Shown in pieces: positions 6,631 through 8,436 of a stretch of 8,436 bases of DNA. Numbering within the stretch: the stretch's first letter is position 1; the number at the start of each line of letters is the position of its first letter. The translations under genes were made by a program, and so were the position numbers. Origin of the DNA: CAVQBP01 sp964448105 (GTDB lineage: Bacteria > Bacteroidota > Ignavibacteria > Ignavibacteriales > Ignavibacteriaceae); contig CAYUVK010000149.1 of the NCBI GenBank assembly GCA_964448105.1, positions 1 to 8,436 on the forward strand, in the 5' to 3' direction. Under the pieces are notes generated by a model. The model was not told where the DNA came from, ran no database searches, and saw nothing but the letters and a program-made list of their open reading frames with translations.

Positions 6631-7404
6631 TTATTCTTTTATGGTAATTTCTTGTTCAAAAACCTTATTTCCGGTTCGTGAGATTTGAAGATTAAAATTG
6701 ACTGGAACTTCATTTTTTAAGGAGAATAACATTTGATATTTGTGAATACCGGAATCCGATAATTTTATTAAACTGTTTTCTGCGTCTAATTTAATCTTAT
6801 TTTTATTGCTTAATGAAATATTCTCAAATTTTACTTTATCAGTGTTATATTTTAAGGTAAGATCATATTGTTCGGGAGAGTTTAGATCGAAATCCAATCT
6901 GAGATTATTATCAGCACGTTTAATATTTACCTTTCCTAAAATGTTCAATGTCTTAACCGGAATAGATTCGATCATTTCGGCATTATTCAAACCAATTGTT
7001 CCGTAAATATCGTTATTATTAATTGCATGAGGATTAGTAAAGAAATATGCATAAATTAATAATCCTGCTATTATTCCTAAAGTAAATGAAAATGCAATTT
7101 TATATTTGGTTTGAAAGATAATTTGTTGAACAATACCCTTTTTGGGAGAGTATTTTTTGACTTTAGAATATCGATTCTTATCTATCGAGTTTAGTATATT
7201 CTTTTTTAGATTAACGGTGGGATCTTTATCTGGAAGTTTATCGAGGAAGCTTTCCGTCGTGCACAATTCCTCATATAGGTTTTTAGCTTCTGAATTAGAA
7301 TTTAGATATTCTTCCAATATTGCTTTTTCTTTGGGTGTTATTTCTCTGTCAATATCTTTATTTATTAGTTCTATATATTTTTTTTCAATCATCCTGAAGA
7401 ACAT
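6631..7404 (-). CDS. Anti-sigma factor-like single-pass membrane protein, partner of the ECF sigma factor
   Basis: The 257-residue protein has an acidic helical N-terminal domain (about 8-57) with I-D-R-E-I-T-P-K-E-K-A-I-L-E-E-Y-L (18-34), the pattern of anti-sigma domains that clasp ECF factors (fold like zf-HC2/RskA but without the zinc ligands). A basic linker follows, then one membrane helix (about 102-123) and a beta-rich outer domain (about 130-257) that I do not recognise. It should hold the sigma factor at the inner membrane and release it when the outer part is cut. The gene overlaps the sigma gene, the standard layout for such pairs. Two starts are possible: ATG at 7404 (20-base overlap) or ATG at 7392 (8-base overlap, residue 5), the latter giving a more typical N-terminus. 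Neither has a proper Shine-Dalgarno sequence. D-I-Y-G-T-I-G at 132-138 resembles a segment in the repeat protein. Confidence 0.78.
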   Translation of the reverse strand: MFFRMIEKKYIELINKDIDREITPKEKAILEEYLNSNSEAKNLYEELCTTESFLDKLPDKDPTVNLKKNILNSIDKNRYSKVKKYSPKKGIVQQIIFQTKYKIAFSFTLGIIAGLLIYAYFFTNPHAINNNDIYGTIGLNNAEMIESIPVKTLNILGKVNIKRADNNLRLDFDLNSPEQYDLTLKYNTDKVKFENISLSNKNKIKLDAENSLIKLSDSGIHKYQMLFSLKNEVPVNFNLQISRTGNKVFEQEITIKE

Positions 7405-7930
7405 TTTTTTTGATTAAAATATCTTTTAATAATTGTCTGCCTGTAAAAAGTCTTGATTTAACTGTTTTTTCCGGGATATCAAGTAAATCACTTAATTCTT
7501 TATATGAATAATTTAAAAAATGCTTAAGAACAACCGGAATTCGATAAAGCATATCGAGTTCCATTAAAGCCTCTTGTATTTTCTCACCTAATTCAGTTTG
7601 GTTATATATTTCATCGGGATTATCATCTTCACTTGTAATATTTTCATCTATCTCTTTTGTACAATTATTTTTCTTCGAAAAATTTAATGTTTCATTAATA
7701 GTTATTCTATACAGCCAGCTGAAAAACTTAAATTTGGGATTATATGTATTTAAATTCTCATATGCTTTTACAAAAACAGCCTGTGTTATTTCTTCAGCAT
7801 TATCATAATCCCGTAATATTTTTTGTGAAAGTCTGAAAATTATTTTGTAATATTTCTCAACCAATTCTGCGTATGCTTCTCCATCACCGTCTAAACATCT
7901 ATTTACTAAAACTTTATCCTCAATCTCCAT
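7385..7930 (-). CDS. RNA polymerase ECF sigma factor (RpoE-type, sigma-70 family)
   Basis: At 181 residues this is a two-domain sigma factor. Region 2 spans about 20-88, with D-N-A-E-E-I-T-Q-A-V-F at 43-53 (core-binding, region 2.2) and F-F-S-W-L-Y-R-I at 69-76 (region 2.3/2.4, -10 melting). An acidic linker runs from 93 to 118. Region 4 spans about 120-172, with the helix-turn-helix Y-K-E-L-S-D-L-L-D-I-P-E-K-T-V-K-S-R (143-160) that reads the -35 element. Length and order are normal for the family and no key part is missing. It should direct RNA polymerase to a small set of promoters. An element before this gene is repeated before the repeat-protein gene, implying self-activation. It is followed at once by its likely anti-sigma gene. 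There is no Shine-Dalgarno sequence, and no alternative ATG, GTG or TTG close downstream of the ATG at 7930. Confidence 0.93.
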   Translation of the reverse strand: MEIEDKVLVNRCLDGDGEAYAELVEKYYKIIFRLSQKILRDYDNAEEITQAVFVKAYENLNTYNPKFKFFSWLYRITINETLNFSKKNNCTKEIDENITSEDDNPDEIYNQTELGEKIQEALMELDMLYRIPVVLKHFLNYSYKELSDLLDIPEKTVKSRLFTGRQLLKDILIKKNVLQDD

Positions 7931-7932
7931 AT

Positions 7933-7963
7933 TAAATACAATTGAAAAGCTTAAAAGTTGGTA
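7933..7963 (-). promoter_or_regulatory. ECF-type promoter directly upstream of the sigma factor gene (probable autoregulation)
   Basis: The minus strand reads TACCAAC, 15 bases, TTGTATTTA, matching the element at 6578-6608. Its -10 part ends only a few bases before the ATG at 7930, so transcription would begin at or next to the start codon and give a leaderless or nearly leaderless message. This agrees with the lack of a Shine-Dalgarno sequence but is unusual. A second promoter further upstream, or readthrough from the STAS gene, may give the basal message. Confidence 0.62.
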
Positions 7964-7983
7964 TGAAATGAAAATTTTTTTTA

Positions 7984-8268
7984 TTATTCTATCTGAAATA
8001 CCTTATCTAACCCGGAATATTTAAAAACTTCACGCACATGATTATTCATATTAATTAATTTAATTGAATATCCGAGCTCTTTTAATCTTACATGTGCTTT
8101 TAATAGTGAACCCAATCCGGCACTAGAGATATATTGCAGATCTTGAAAGTTTACTATACAATTTTCACTAATCTTATTAAGTATATTATCAACCTTATCC
8201 TGCTGTGCCGCATCGAACCTGCCGGAAAGTAAAACCTCACTGTCGTTTTGTACTTTTACGTCAAACAT
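7984..8268 (-). CDS. STAS-domain protein, anti-sigma factor antagonist-like (SpoIIAA/RsbV type)
   Basis: The 94-residue protein is a single STAS domain of normal length. It has an N-terminal strand pair with L-S-G-R-F-D-A (14-20) and the signature Y-I-S-S-A-G-L-G-S-L-L at 46-56. S49 aligns with the serine that partner kinases phosphorylate in SpoIIAA (S58). The end is V-R-E-V-F-K-Y-S-G-L-D-K-V-F. Family members bind an RsbW/SpoIIAB-like anti-sigma kinase when unphosphorylated and so free a sigma factor. No such kinase or phosphatase gene is in the window, and ECF factors are not normally controlled this way, so a link with the sigma gene 53 bases downstream is uncertain. The ATG at 8268 is preceded by a weak GGA nine bases away. 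The 168 upstream bases (8269-8436) are AT-rich and hold no recognisable gene or clear promoter. Confidence 0.88.
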   Translation of the reverse strand: MFDVKVQNDSEVLLSGRFDAAQQDKVDNILNKISENCIVNFQDLQYISSAGLGSLLKAHVRLKELGYSIKLINMNNHVREVFKYSGLDKVFQIE

Positions 8269-8436
8269 TTAATTATTCCATAAATGATTTAAAAATAATT
8301 TATACTGCAGGATTTAAGGGAATATAAAAAATAAATATATTATTAAGAACGGTTTTCCTTTTAATTCTGTATAATCTAATTAATTTTATGTTAAAAAGGA
8401 ATAATTAACTATTTAAACGTTTATTCTTAGTATATT

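Noticed and set aside
6806..7417. Plus-strand open frames opposite the anti-sigma gene.
   Set aside because: They lie wholly antisense to a well-supported gene, and their composition reflects reverse complements of AT-rich codons.
8269..8436. Looked for a promoter, RNA gene or partial gene at the right edge.
   Set aside because: Only AT-rich sequence with weak matches (for example TTAACA and TATACA at poor spacing on the minus strand); nothing could be supported.

Overview
The window is AT-rich and looks like part of a Gram-negative chromosome of the Bacteroidota/Chlorobiota/Ignavibacteriota kind. The evidence is the base composition, a large outer-membrane beta-barrel protein with a signal peptide, an ECF sigma/anti-sigma pair, and the near absence of Shine-Dalgarno sequences except before one gene. 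This placement is an inference from style, not from a marker gene.

Layout. Bases 1-201 (+) hold the last 66 codons of a gene that is probably a type II restriction endonuclease. It converges, with 2 bases between the stop codons, on a beta-class (N4-cytosine type) DNA methyltransferase (204-1295, -), so the left edge is a restriction-modification pair. Bases 1296-1522 are intergenic, with only a possible -10 box for the methyltransferase. Everything from 1523 to 8268 is on the minus strand. In transcription order it runs: a STAS-domain anti-sigma-antagonist-like protein (8268-7984), an RpoE-type ECF sigma factor (7930-7385), an overlapping single-pass anti-sigma-like membrane protein (7404-6631), a membrane-anchored protein built of about 25 nine-residue repeats (6534-5617), a 987-residue secreted protein joining an HExxH metallopeptidase, a propeller-like middle and an outer-membrane barrel (5530-2567), and a PrsW-type intramembrane protease (2560-1523). 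Bases 8269-8436 are AT-rich upstream DNA with no recognisable gene.

How the genes may work together. A 31-base promoter-like element, TACCAAC-N15-TTGTATTTA, occurs before the sigma gene and again, with identical spacing, before the repeat-protein gene. These are the only two copies seen. The simplest reading is that the ECF factor activates its own operon and a second transcription unit: repeat protein, then metallopeptidase/barrel, then PrsW. A 15-bp hairpin after the repeat gene would make that protein the major product, with lower readthrough into the peptidase and PrsW genes. PrsW in Bacillus subtilis starts the destruction of an ECF anti-sigma factor, so a PrsW in this cluster suggests a closed envelope-stress loop (PrsW cuts anti-sigma, sigma is freed, repeat protein and peptidase and PrsW are made). 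The anti-sigma and the repeat protein also share a short D-x-x-GTIG motif 11-12 residues outside their membrane helices. The nonapeptide-repeat protein is the part I could not assign to a known family and is the best candidate for something undescribed.
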